Of a stretch of DNA of 64,000 bases, positions 37,201 to 45,648 are shown one piece after another. The stretch is from positions 67,232,108 through 67,296,107 of the forward strand of contig OX393577.1 of the NCBI GenBank assembly GCA_947652605.1, in the 5' to 3' direction. Within the stretch, counting starts at the first letter, position 1. Each line of letters starts with the position of its first letter. The position numbers were made by a program, and so were the translations under genes. A model generated the notes under the pieces. It did not search any database and was not told where the DNA came from. It was given only the letters and a program-made list of their open reading frames with translations. Source of the stretch: Elmis aenea (Eukaryota > Arthropoda > Insecta > Coleoptera > Elmidae).

Positions 37201-40200
37201 AGTTTCTGTGTACCTTACTTACTTGATTTATTAACGACACACAATTTGGAAGTAAATATTTTTTTTAGTTTAATGGAATATGTCAGAAAATGTTAGTTTA
37301 GTAGATTATTCTGCTTACATTGTGCATTACTTTATTTTGACGTAGAACAACATTGTTTGTGTATCTTTTATTAGCTCAAAATTTCTTTAGGAAAATATAA
37401 TTATGTTGACTATTTTTAGTTAAATCAAACTATATGGATTTTTAGCAATAAAGAAAGTGTTGCCACGCTTCATTAGCAACTGTAAATCTTGCTAAGAGGT
37501 TTGTTTATACAAGCAAGATAATATTGGTTTAGGAAATGATACCAATTTTCATAATTACGTCGTCAAATAAATGTTTGAATTATTTGAATTATTCATTGTA
37601 AATAAAAATATTTATCATATAAATAGGTTAAATAAAAAATTACTTATCTTATTGTCTATCAGGAATTTTTTTGTAGAGAAACTAGACCAGTTTTGAGACG
37701 CCCATCTTTTTGCCTTACTCATAAGTGAAAAAGTAATACAAAAAGTGAAAAGTGTTTACTAGCTTTATAGATCTCGGAAAATCATTTGACAAAATTAAAC
37801 AGAGAACTGGCCTAAAAAGCAGAAGCAAAACTGATAACAACAATGAAAGGTTTATACAAGAAATGTAGAAATACTTTCAGATATAATGATGATTCCTCGA
37901 AGGATTTCGAAACAACAGCTGGAGTAACACAGGGATGTGTACTCAGTCCACTGTTATTTTCGATGGTAATAGATGATGAAAAAACGTGCAGACAGCACAT
38001 CAAATCCTTTACGTTTAGATACTGGAAAAGGAATAGAATAGTATTTAATGAAGCAATTTACGCAGACTGTACTTGGCAATATTAGGGGAATCCAAAGAAA
38101 ATCTAATGCATATGGAAATAACACACAGGGAACTAAGAAGACATATTTTGAAAATAAGCCAAAACAAAACCAAAACCAGGGTCTTAGAGGCAGAGGAAAT
38201 TAAACATAATCTACCCTGGACGGAATCTAACTAGAACAAGTATAAGCTATAAATACCTAGGAGTGCATCTACACTGTAGTGGAAAGATAGATAGGAAAAT
38301 AAAGAGACTGTTGTTACAAATAAGCCCTCTTTTAATTAAACTAATATTTATGTACACATTTTGAATGTTTAACACTTGCATACAAACAAAACATAAGTTA
38401 AATTGCTCGCGATTTCATTGTTAATATATTCCAAAGGTAAATTAGGTTATAGATTTTTTCATTGTGGATGATTGATGACAATAAATTGGCTTTTATACGT
38501 TAAGTCGTTTAAGTTACTTAGCTTACTGTGATGGTTTTTAAACAGAAAATTGTGTGTTTCTGTATTAAATTCTGTGTGTATGTGTGTGTGACGTTAGATG
38601 TACGTAAATATTTTCCTGAAAGAAATACAAGCTGTTATATAAATAGATTTGTAACAGTATATGAGTCTAGCGATTGTGCAATAGGATAATATATTTCAAA
38701 AACCTTTATTACTGGTGTAAAATAGAAATATGCTCAATTTTTTTATTAGTGGGTTATGTTACCTTACTAATTATTTATTTAATGGTCGCTCATGTTTTGA
38801 AATTTATTGTTAGGTGTTGCACACAAATCCATATTCCTAACTTGATTTAAATCGTGTTTTGTTTGTATTTAAAGTTTTTGTTTTCAAGACGAATAGCACT
38901 TTCAAATGAGTAATTACGAATCGATGGACTGAACTTGATGACCCATTTGAATTTAACAGGCAGTTAAGTGAAACAGTAAATGCGTGCTAAGGTGCTTTTA
39001 CAGAAGCGACATAGCTTGCTTGATTGATAGTGAGATAATTCGTGGTTCTTATTTTTAAGAAATTCGATGCGTGGCCAAAGACAAATTGTTTTATACACGA
39101 AAGCTTGAGGCAGGGGTTATTGGCAAGGTATTCCACATTTTTGTGTTACAGTATTATAGACATTTCGCAACAGGAAGTGTCTAAAAGGTCAGGAACGGCA
39201 AAAACAATTAGATAGAAAAATGTACATTCCAAAAATATGCATATTTTATTTTTAAAAAAATAATTTGAAAGTTCAACCTAAAATTTTACACCCCTATTTC
39301 AAAATTTTACCACCATTCTTGTTAATTTTTATAGATTTCTTAATTATTTTTTTTTGAAACTCAACTGCCAAATTTTTTTGAAAACTATATTTTTAATTCA
39401 CAAGAAATATTGTCAATTTTTTTAAATGGCTAATGCGTTAAAGAAAAAATATTATAACCAATTCCTTGACTTTTAGGACTATTAAGACTTCGACAAATCT
39501 AGACGTTTTTGCCTTTTCAAAATGTTTGACATCAATTCTCCCAAAAAATGTTATTGAAATTTGGCTAAAATGGTTATGTATCTAGGGGTTTATTATTTTT
39601 AACTTTTGTGCTTACATTTGTGGACCGTTTCACAACAATTGTATCTACTCAATTTTTTAATGATTATGGGTTAAAATTTATATTTCTTTCATCGCCAAAA
39701 TATTGGCCAACTTTTTTCATAGATTAAAAATTTATTATCCTCAATAAAATACCCATTGGTTATTCTTTCTTATCTAAGTATGAGGGCAGTTATAATTTTC
39801 AATCAATGTTTGTGACTACTTTGAAAGACTTTTGTGAAATGGTTGCTAGGTAATAGCATGATATTTTACATAAATTTATGAACGTATTTGAGATAAATTT
39901 TGTCCATATAAGATACCAGAAAGTAGATACGTGAAAATAAGATGGTAAATGCAGATGGAGGGAAAAAGAAATAGAGGAAGACCAAGAATAAAATGGGAAA
40001 AAGAAGTGAGGCAGAGACTAGAAAAAAAAGGAGTCAGCTGGAGATGTGCCCCAATTAGCTAACGATAGGCAGAAGTGGATAAGCAAAACACAGAAATAGA
40101 AAAGCATACCTCGACACCGAAAGGAACAAGAGGAACCGATTAAGAAGAAGAAAAAGAATATATAAATTAACAGAACTTCCTTTATTTATTAATAAAGTAG

Positions 40201-43200
40201 TGTATTGTGTCAAAAATTAACTAATAGAACATTATAACACCATATTTTTCCAGCTTTAAGTATGTCTCAAATGAATTTCATGTAAATTTCATACGATTAT
40301 TCGGACCATACTGTAAATACGTGCAAATATGCACTTTAAAATAAGGCAACTTTCACAATTTCTTCGAAATTTCACCCTTCTAAGGTACCTCTTTAATCTT
40401 CATAGCAATATTGGAACGCAATTTTCAAGATGAAACGAACAACGTGATTTTTATCATGTCTTCTGGTGTTAATAACCAGAACTTCTTTGTTAAGATATAT
40501 CTTAGAATATTATTGATATATACAGTTATTGTATGGAGTTAATGACATGTCAATGATCAATAAACATGTATAGATTAATAATAAACTATTGATTTTAGAC
40601 GTACATATGATTGATTATCCCGGCAAATATATTAAACCGTTATATTTTCTGATGAGTTTAAAGTAAGCAAGTTTAATTAAAAATGGATTGCCTTATTATC
40701 TACGAAGAAGTTTTTTTTTTTGTAGAAACACTAGATCTAGTTCAAGACCCCGTGTGTACAGGGTGGTCCAAATTCGATGGGATTACATGGGTATCTCACT
40801 TAATAGATAGAGAAACACGGTTAAATTACCAAAAATGTGCAGTTTTTTTGTAGCAAACTCTCTATCTTGACTATTAAGCGAGATAACCATGTAATCCCAT
40901 CGAATTTGGACCACCCTGTACATCAGTAATTTTATTATTTATTTAATAATAAGGAAAACTCTTCAAGAAAATACTGGAAACTGGTTTCCTTTTACTAAAA
41001 AAAAAACACCCTAATAGGCAACAACGTAAGTAATGTGTTACTTAACTTAGTTATATAACATTTAAAAAAAAAATAACTTAAACAACTCAAATATTTCTGT
41101 TGAGTTCTTAGTTTAATTGATATCGTTTTTTAATTGAAATTTTAATTGTTGTTAACTTTATTCAGATATTTTAGCAACTCGTTGAAATGCTCTAGAGTTT
41201 AATATTAGACATAAACACACACAAAAATGTTTTCAAAATGTACTGCAACGCTCATTTTGGTGCAAACTGCATAAAATTGGATTCAATTTTGTGTTTTATC
41301 ACATCCAAAACGTCAAAACGTTATTTTTAAACCGAAATTCAAATAATAAATGCGGATTTCCTAAACTGTTTTAAAAGCGTACTTTTATTAATGACTCAGA
41401 TTTGGACGAAAATCAAAAACATTCACTTTTTATTTCTTCTGCACCACAAGTTCAAAATAACTTGAACGTTGGCAAAGGTTCAACGATATTCAAAGATTTA
41501 AATTTTCGATCGCTTAAAAAAAATTGGCCCAAGAACGAATACTTAAGTGATACGAGTCACTTATACTTCGCGGTTTGTAAGAGGCATCACGTCATAATTG
41601 TGTTGCTTTATTTGCTTTACCGTGGTTTATTGAATTGATACCCACGTAACACCTACTTTAGCGAGATTCATCTGTTTAATAAACAAGTGTTATATCATTT
41701 GTTTGTGTTTTTATCTAGGTAGATTTTTAGATTGTGATCGAATTAAAACTGCATAACTTTTATTTGTTGTTTTTTGTTGGTAGTATTTGTTTACATTTGA
41801 AATAGCTCCTTGAAAACGTCAAGTAAAGAATAATTTTGTGCCAGGTGTACCTACTAACATTGGCTTCAAAAAACATATGAATTTTAAACTGTATGCACTT
41901 TTGTGGGTTAATTTACTAATTTGTTCCTAAAAACTATTCATGATAAGACATATAAATAAGCTAAATTAAGGATCACGTTGCTTCTAAGAAATTTTTTTTT
42001 ACTGAAACGCATGCCCTTTCATCAGTTCCAGAATTTTTTACTTTTCCCAATAAAACTAATCGATGTTTCGAAGAATAGATGGGTAATATTTAATTGAGAT
42101 TATTTTTATTAACACATTTTTCACTTAAATAATATAAATATATCTTAAATATTGCAAAAGGCTTGAAGGTGTTTCTTTATCGAAAATTAATGGGGATCTT
42201 TTACATAATTTTTTTTCCCTAGACGTCTGCTTTCGGAGTTACACCCCCCTAAAGAGAAGGGGTAAAATTAGGTTTTTATTTTATTTCTCAAATTTTAATA
42301 AATGTAGGAGAATGATATTTGATAGATGTTTTATAATTATTAAATGGTTTCCCATAGTAATATTTTTAATCATCTCCCACCTTCACAGGGGGCTGAAAAG
42401 TGCGACCCCTGTTGGTTTTTTAATCAGAACTTTTTGGTTTATCTAGAAACTTCTTTTAATTTTCTAGTTTTTCCCGTAAAATTTACGGTTTTTGAGTAAA
42501 AAATAAAATAAGTAAATATTCAAATATTAAAACGATTCAGTTTAATTGCAAAATTTTAACCCACCAAAATGTTCTGTTAAAAAAACCAACAGAACTCGCA
42601 GTTTCCAGCCCCCTGTGAAGGTGGGAGATGATTAAAAATATTACTATGGAAAAACTTTTAATAATTATAAAACATCTACTAAATATCATTCTCCTACGTA
42701 TATCTAAAATTGAAAAATAAAATAAAAAACCTAATTTTGCCGCTCTCATTTTGGGGGATGTAACTCCGAGAGGAGACATCTAAGAAAAAAAAATACATGA
42801 AAGACTCCCCTTAATTTTTGATAAGGAATCACCACCCGAATTATTTCGCAATATTTAAGAAATAATAAAGAAATATAATTAAATAAGTGACGTCTCTAAT
42901 AGTACAAATAAGAAATTACCTCCTTTTCTTTTATAAAAAATCTTTTTCTTAATTCAAATATTTATCAAATTGGAAAAAAAAGTTGTGTTTTTTAAGAATG
43001 TATAAATTTAATAGTTTAAAAGATACCAAAGGCAGTAAATTTTGCCACGAAAACTTTGTTTAATTGTATTGCAATAATTTATGTCCCAAGAATCACACAA
43101 AAAAATAAAACTATTGGTATTTTTCCCATAGTTTCGCGCCTGATAGTCAAAAAAAAAAAAAAATTCGTTGAGGTTCCTGATTTTTCCAACTTGTTGGAAC

Positions 43201-43324
43201 TGTATTCGAATCTGAGCTATTCCCATTACCTAGTGGTTTGTAACGATAATCAAAATACAAAAATTGTACAGGCAATTATTAAAAACTTACCGTTATTTTC
43301 ACCGTACCCCCACTCTTGAGACAT
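19122..43324 (-). CDS. Alpha-carbonic anhydrase, complete, six coding exons (266 aa)
   Basis: Zinc enzyme for reversible CO2 hydration, expected in the cytosol because the protein starts [13 protein letters not shown] without a signal peptide. Exons (minus strand): 43324-43291, 23177-22986, 21943-21825, 21606-21511, 21444-21223, 19259-19122. All introns are GT/AG and the phases join exactly. The conserved order is complete: GQRQSPIDI (exon 2), zinc ligands His92 and His94 in EQFHCHWG (exon 3), gate Glu104 in GSEHTV, third ligand His117 in GELHFVHWN (split by the exon 3/4 border), and SLTTPPCSE with Thr198 (exon 5). The tail ends [14 protein letters not shown]. Length is normal for cytosolic insect enzymes. 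The position of human CA II His64, the proton shuttle, is Tyr64 (NPGYCWKV). Intron 1 is about 20.1 kb and contains a nested gene and many repeats. The acceptor directly before the ATG (TTTTCAG at 43332-43326) shows that an untranslated upstream exon exists. Confidence 0.97.
19533..21125. mobile_element. hAT-type element carrying a minisatellite, in carbonic anhydrase intron 5
   Basis: Termini CAGAGGTTTTGAACC (left) and GGTTTAGAACCCCTG (right) are imperfect inverted repeats of the hAT CAGNGGTTNNNAACC type. The octamer GCTTAGTG is present immediately outside both ends (19525-19532 and 21126-21133), a perfect 8-bp target duplication. Most of the 1593-bp interior is a tandem array (19757-21050). 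A block TGTAGAA...TTGGGGGTCCATGGACCC occurs on both sides of the array (about 19703-19741 and 21071-21107) in direct orientation, so the array is bracketed by a duplicated subterminal segment. No transposase frame is visible. Confidence 0.88.
19757..21050 (+). repeat. Minisatellite, seven units of ~184 bp
   Basis: Units begin with (C)TTACGGTATTAATGTTATCA at about 19757, 19941, 20123, 20306, 20490, 20674 and 20858, and an eighth partial start lies near 21047. Each contains GAGGTACCGACGCTTNGGCGTC, TTGCTAAAATTGACAAAAA, TTCGACTATGTTAG and ATGCCCAGGTAATTTTAGAA. The GACGC...GCGTC core can form a small hairpin. Spacing is 182-184 bp except the last, lengthened by a G-run at 21032-21042. There are no unique spacers. 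Confidence 0.95.
21223..21943 (-). CDS. Carbonic anhydrase exons 3-5 with short introns
   Basis: Exon 3 (21943-21825) holds His92/His94 and Glu104. Exon 4 (21606-21511) starts LHFVHWN with His117. Exon 5 (21444-21223) carries [20 protein letters not shown]. Introns of 218 and 66 bp separate them, with GTAAGC and GTAACT donors and TTTTAG acceptors. Confidence 0.96.
22158..22450. repeat. Two abutting TA/CAGGGTG-family repeat pieces in carbonic anhydrase intron 2
   Basis: 22158-22270 is the reverse complement of the repeat at 11023-11145 (shared GGTTATATGGGTCTAAG, GGATTCCTC). From 22258 a TACAGGGTGTTCC terminus leads into a different piece with GTTTCCGGTTGAACCGGAAG, ending at ATCCCTGTATAAG near 22447. 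A related GGTTGGACCGGAAATG stretch occurs at 36415-36430. Confidence 0.65.
22986..23177 (-). CDS. Carbonic anhydrase exon 2
   Basis: Residues 12-75 plus one base of Glu76. It contains [23 protein letters not shown] and [15 protein letters not shown]. It lies at the far end of the 20-kb intron and joins exon 1 in phase 1. Confidence 0.96.
23850..24110 (+). repeat. Single arm of the GGTGGGACATGATT foldback family
   Basis: Shared markers are AAGGTGGGACATGATTGAAA, AATAAAATAAAAACCCAATT, CCTTTAGGGGGGTGTAACTC, GAAAGGAGACGTCTAAGG and AATAAGGAATCACC, in the same order as at 30638-30945 and both arms of 42143-42861. Non-coding. Confidence 0.85.
24111..26079. other. Intronic AT-rich DNA, nothing recognised
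   Basis: This lies in carbonic anhydrase intron 1. No nested exon or transposon boundary could be supported. Confidence 0.4.
26085..26225 (+). mobile_element. Short LINE reverse transcriptase fragment
   Basis: Translation across frames gives [28 protein letters not shown] and [14 protein letters not shown]. This is the RT block (P-DW--G-I-P-YKKGD---C-NYRGI-L) that precedes the fingers and palm, also present in the 15450 and 2205 fossils. Confidence 0.75.
26235..26310 (+). repeat. GC-rich segment with a 55-bp-spaced direct repeat
   Basis: GCGCGAGTAGTCTGCAATTGA (26235-26255) recurs as GCGCGAGTAGTCTGTGATTGA (26290-26310). The sequence between them (AACGTCTGAGAACGTCCGCC, AGGAGCGAGCGCGGA) is much richer in GC than its surroundings. 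It may be part of a short satellite or a MITE; its origin is unknown. Confidence 0.6.
26844..26850 (+). promoter_or_regulatory. TATA box of the small secreted-protein gene
   Basis: TATAAAG lies 38 bp before the start codon at 26882, leaving room for a very short leader starting around TTAACTTCACCAGT (about 26870). The same leader block is conserved in the decayed paralogue at 28300. Confidence 0.5.
26882..27747 (+). CDS. Small secreted Asn/Gly/Tyr/Gln-rich protein, two exons, nested in carbonic anhydrase intron 1
   Basis: Exon 1 (26882-26905) encodes MSLKLQVA and ends at a GTAAGT donor. Exon 2 (27481-27747) follows a T-rich TTTTTTTTAAG acceptor, in phase 0. The joined 96-residue product starts [20 protein letters not shown], a typical signal peptide with likely cleavage after EA, then RPQWPNN, a charged linker, [15 protein letters not shown] and imperfect PNYGQ-type repeats (SPNYGQ, NPNYGD, NSNYGQ, SPNFEQ, DPNQG). 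TATA, leader and an AATAAA at 27831-27836 are present. The composition resembles small extracellular structural or defence peptides, but I do not recognise the family. The TAA is followed in frame by GSFNYDR and a TGA, so the stop may be a recent nonsense change of a CAA codon. Antisense to carbonic anhydrase. Confidence 0.62.
28300..28798 (+). pseudogene. Decayed paralogue of the small secreted-protein gene
   Basis: 28300-28347 matches the leader and exon 1 of the gene at 26882 (ATTTTAACTCCACCAGTGT, then TTTCTGAAGGTGCAACTTGT and a GTAAAT donor), but the start codon is AAG rather than ATG. After about 400 bp, 28740-28798 encodes a hydrophobic stretch and [11 protein letters not shown], parallel to [11 protein letters not shown] of the intact gene (about 77% identity over the best 30 nt). 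Homology ends where a LINE fragment begins. The copy has thus lost its start codon and the whole mature domain. Confidence 0.6.
28799..29265 (+). mobile_element. LINE 3' fragment inserted in the paralogue
   Basis: The frame reads [55 protein letters not shown] and [18 protein letters not shown], then a shifted basic C-terminus and the 3' end CAGTCCTACACCTAACAGTAG...GACTCATGACTAAAT with an A-run at 29271-29286. It is closely similar to 49528-49893, and its first part to the inverted segment at 48984-49519. Confidence 0.88.
29287..30637. other. Intronic AT-rich DNA, nothing recognised
   Basis: No exon, repeat boundary or RNA gene could be supported in this part of carbonic anhydrase intron 1. 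Confidence 0.4.
30638..30945 (+). repeat. Single arm of the GGTGGGACATGATT foldback family
   Basis: It has CCACCAAAAAGTTCTGATTA, CAGCCCCCTGTGAAGGTGGG, TTTAGGGGGGTGAAACTCCG, GGAGACGTCTAAGG and GATAAGGAATCACC, collinear with the right arm of 42143-42861. The open frames on its minus strand are by-products. Confidence 0.87.
31125..31445. repeat. Large palindrome with ~150-bp arms
   Basis: The left arm (about 31125-31273) and right arm (about 31296-31445) are diverged inverse copies sharing AATGTTAAATATCTCGCTTA, GCATGGTTTTTTGT, TTAATAAGATA and GATATATTAC. The loop is about 20 bp. It is a foldback element or long hairpin; no coding capacity. An ACCCTGTAT terminus further right (about 31577) may belong to it. 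Confidence 0.8.
31446..32992. other. Intronic AT-rich DNA, nothing recognised
   Basis: Only short open frames of random composition are present. Confidence 0.4.
32993..33151. repeat. Short palindromic MITE
   Basis: The left arm holds ATGGAATATGCTATATATCT and CAGTAAATATCCACTTTAGG. The right arm is its inverse (AAGTGGATATTTACTGAGAT, GTATAGCATATTCCAT). Outer ends are ACAGTGTGTCCAAAACG and CTTTTCGACACAGT, so arms are about 60 bp around a 35-bp loop. Confidence 0.82.
33774..35189. mobile_element. Inverted-repeat TA/CAGGGTG element interrupted by a Jockey fragment
   Basis: The ends are TACAGGGTGGTCAACATAG and TATGTGGACCACCCTGTA with about 150-bp inverse arms (33774-33925 and 35042-35189) that share GGATCTTGT/ACGAGATCCC and GGCACGCTAG/CTAGCGTGCC. 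TA lies outside the CAGGGTG on both sides, consistent with a TA target. Between the arms are about 300 bp of anonymous AT-rich sequence and a Jockey-clade fragment (34225-35035). Confidence 0.75.
34225..35035 (+). mobile_element. Jockey-clade LINE 3' fragment
   Basis: Reading frames give [39 protein letters not shown] and [13 protein letters not shown]. They continue with [60 protein letters not shown] and [14 protein letters not shown] before a stop at about 34871. It covers the end of the RT domain to the C-terminus plus about 160 bp of 3' UTR. Only a few stops or shifts are present, so decay is moderate. It is the same clade as 7985-9140. Confidence 0.9.
35190..35956. other. Intronic AT-rich DNA, nothing recognised
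   Basis: No supportable exon or repeat. Confidence 0.4.
35957..36375. repeat. Inverted-repeat element with CAGCGTCAWTCAAAAAGTCTG termini
   Basis: Left end CAGCGTCATTCAAAAAGTCT (from 35961) and right end AGACTTTTTGATTGACGCTG (to 36371) are near-perfect inverse repeats. A third, internal copy of TTGTTGCAGACTTTTTGAAA occurs at about 36056-36075. Flanking ATATG/GTATATG sequences are similar. No coding capacity. Confidence 0.78.
36376..37689. other. Intronic AT-rich DNA, nothing recognised
   Basis: Apart from a GGTTGGACCGGAAATG stretch similar to 22300 and an ACACCCAGTGTAG end at 36530, which may be another worn repeat of the CAGGGTG type, nothing is recognised. Confidence 0.4.
37690..38335 (+). 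mobile_element. LINE reverse transcriptase fragment
   Basis: It has a block-A-like [12 protein letters not shown] (about 37760), [20 protein letters not shown] (37914-37973) and IYADCT where YADD is expected (second catalytic Asp lost). A downstream [18 protein letters not shown] block follows at about 38248. The [11 protein letters not shown] block matches the inverted segment at 48984-49519, suggesting the same family. Frame breaks are frequent. Confidence 0.82.
38336..39940. other. Intronic AT-rich DNA, nothing recognised
   Basis: Contains a short TG-rich microsatellite near 38574-38592. No gene is supported. Confidence 0.4.
39941..40160 (+). mobile_element. LINE C-terminus and 3' end
   Basis: The open stretch reads [20 protein letters not shown] and KKGVSW, then shifted QKWISKTQK. 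It ends in an AAGAAGAAAAAGAA purine-rich tail at about 40141-40156. The GRPR-I-KW---V---L--KGVSW pattern is the usual basic C-terminal block of these LINEs. Confidence 0.78.
40757..40920. repeat. Palindromic TA/CAGGGTG MITE, complete
   Basis: TACAGGGTGGTCCAAATTCG...CGAATTTGGACCACCCTGTA: arms of about 60 bp are near-perfect inverses (GATGGGATTACATGG / CCATGTAATCCCATC; GTATCTC / GAGATAA). Length is 164 bp. TA-CAGGGTG at both ends suggests TA target duplication. A single arm of the same family lies at 56951-57014. Confidence 0.9.
40921..42142. other. Intronic AT-rich DNA, nothing recognised
   Basis: An open frame at 41402-41638 has no supporting start, splice or family signal. Nothing else is seen. 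Confidence 0.4.
42143..42861. mobile_element. Complete foldback element, GGTGGGACATGATT family
   Basis: Arms of about 300 bp (42143-42445 and 42555-42861) are inverse copies. The outer ends are CTTAAATATTGCAAAAGG and CGCAATATTTAAG. Arm markers are TTACACCCCCCTAAA/TTTTGGGGGATGTAA and CACCTTCACAGGGGGCTG/CAGCCCCCTGTGAAGGTG. The spacer is about 100 bp. Solo arms occur at 23850-24110 and 30638-30945. No transposase is present. Confidence 0.88.
42862..43290. other. Intron 1 start region of carbonic anhydrase
   Basis: No element is recognised. Open frames on both strands (43008-43226, 43056-43319) are intronic chance frames. Confidence 0.4.
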
Positions 43325-43325
43325 C
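43291..43325 (-). CDS. Carbonic anhydrase coding exon 1
   Basis: The exon is 35 nt: one untranslated G, then ATG at 43324-43322 and [11 protein letters not shown] plus the first base of Gly12, ending at a GTAAGT donor. The WGY motif is the usual N-terminal start of the catalytic domain. The acceptor is TGCATTTTCAG. Confidence 0.93.
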
Positions 43326-44235
43326 CTGAAAATGCAGAAAACAATAAATACCTAAAATCAAGTTACAATCAACACTCAAATGGTTTGTCGAGACCATCAG
43401 ATTTTCTCTACCATTAGCAGAGCCAACAACAGCAATCAAGATTAATTTAAATTGCTATTACAATTACTGAAAATTATTGCTATTTAGCTATAACGGAATT
43501 ATTTCAGTGTAGTCACAAATTTTCGTTTAAATATTTGAATCGGTCAATGCATATACAAAAAAAAAAATTTTGTTCCTTGTTGTTCGTAAAAATTAGAAAA
43601 TTTAATTAATAAGTTAGTTTAAAATTACCACTACAATTACCTTCTAAGACAATATTAAAAATAAACCTTGTGTTTCTTCTTATATAATTTTGTTTAATGA
43701 ATTGTTTTGAGCATACTCGCTTGCGAAAAGTTTCTATTTAATGACTATCGATAATCGCACTTTAAAATTTCTTTAACAAGAATTTTTATTGCCCTTAGCC
43801 ACTAATACGCTTTTAATAACATATTGTTCTCACAATGTTTGAATACCAAAACTTGTCAGTATGGGTAATGAATAAATCGATTTAAATAAACACGTTTAGA
43901 TCCTCAATGTAGCCCATTTGTGAAATTAAATCAGGAGCTTAATGAAAATGGTGTTTATATTCACACGATAGCATTTAATTGTTTATTGTACTGTTAAAGA
44001 ACCAAGTACATTGTTGCAATGAAGTATTTGCATACGATAAGTCGTTGTTAGTGTGCAACTCTTGATAAAAAATTATTATTTGTTGTAATCGGTTTGAGGA
44101 ATAATTATTTGTTTGTAATAGTTCATAATTGTTGCTTTGATAAAAAATTATTTTAAAATTGTGATCATTTCTAATGAGAAATTCGCAATACCCTACAATT
44201 AATTATGTTGCAAAAGAATCAAATAATGGCCAATC

Positions 44236-44398
44236 ATACAGGGGACGCAAGTACATGGGCAACCATTAGAATCTCTTTTAAAGTAAGAGATGTAAAGTTG
44301 GTTAATGTCTTGAAATTTATGCAGTAATATTTTTTTTTGAATAAAATCTTTGCCTGTTAGATTTTAATGGCTGCCCTTATACATGGTGCACCCTGTAT
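44236..44398. repeat. TA/CAGGG MITE, diverged
   Basis: The left end ATACAGGGGACGCAAGTACAT followed by GGGCAACCATTAGAATCT pairs with the right end AGATTTTAATGGCTGCCC, then ATACATGGTGCACCCTGTAT. Length about 163 bp, close to the 164-bp element at 40757 but with different internal sequence. Confidence 0.7.
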
Positions 44399-45614
44399 CT
44401 GTATTAATATCATCTGCACTCAACCAGTAAAATTATCGAAGCAATGCACAGTCATAAATTAACCAGATTTGTTAATTAATACTGGTAGCAAAATAATCAT
44501 AGGTTGATGAACAATACACAACTAAAACCTACTATTATATTTTCTTAATGAGTAGGCAATACATTTTTCCCTTTTCTTAATCAGTGAAGTTGTTTATTGT
44601 AACACTTAAATGTATTAACAAAGGCTATATTCAAATGACAAAGTCTTAGGCTATTAAAGTAAATATAAACAGTGCAATATTTTAGATTCTTTGGTTTTCT
44701 TTGGGGGTAATATGCAAATTCAATTAATTTCCATTACCTTCCAAACGTTTAAGGTACCGATTTTCAATTAAAAAGCGTTTTCAATTGTTTAGAATTGTTT
44801 AAATATGTTAAACACACCTGAACGTATAATTAGATGTATTGGAACACACGAGTCATCAAATTAAATTTGGATTCCCCACATTTTTAAAATAGATCGCAAG
44901 CTCTGTAAATCTTGGGTCAGTGGTATATTAAAAATCTCATGAACAGGATAAAAATCGCATTTTTTACCATTTCGCAAAGCTTTTTTTGAAACCCTTAATA
45001 CAGTAAAAAGCTAGCTATTAAAGTTTGATTGAACTGCAAATAATTAGTCATGCTTTTTCGGGTAAAACTTGCAAAATTAACTGAACGTTTTCTAGTTACT
45101 TTCTAAACCTTTGTGCAAGAACAAGTGCTGGTTAAAAAAAAAAGTTATTAAGCAAGCCATATCATATCAAAAATGTAAAAATTCAACAGCTTGGGTTTCA
45201 GCATTTATCCTGAAAACTTTATTTGCAAAATATTTCAATTAAAAAACCCATTAAAGGGCGCTTTCTGTGCAGTGTGCTAGCCCTTTAGACAATTGTTATA
45301 ACACAGAAAAGCAATAATTGTATTAACTATGCAAATTTCAACTTTATCCTTGTTGAAACAACTGAAAACTCTGTTTCAGGACTTCAAAACAACTCACCAT
45401 CGACATTTGCGCTATCAATATTTGACGATCTATAAACAACTGAATGTTTTTTTAATTATCCAGCAAACAATACGTGTATTTTTAACTTTGTAAGCAAACG
45501 CTGGAAGTGTCAAAACAGCACGTGTCTTATTTCAGGAGAATTTAATAAAGGACTTGATTTGTAGCTACACTGAAATAATTAGACGTTTCACCACGAAACA
45601 CAAACCGGACTTAC
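44399..45614. other. AT-rich DNA between coding exon 1 and the candidate leader exon
   Basis: No coding segment or repeat boundary could be supported. Confidence 0.4.
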
Positions 45615-45648
45615 CTCTGCTAAATTAAAAATGCTGAAAACAAACTGA
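45615..45648 (-). promoter_or_regulatory. Candidate 5' leader exon and initiator of carbonic anhydrase
   Basis: On the minus strand an arthropod-type initiator TCAGT (45648-45644) is followed by a short sequence ending GCAGAG at a consensus GTAAGT donor (45614-45609). Coding exon 1 has an acceptor just before its ATG, so a leader exon must exist upstream, and this is the best donor I saw. No clear TATA box lies 30 bp upstream; a CATATTATAG motif is farther away (about 45725-45734). RNA evidence is needed. Confidence 0.35.
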
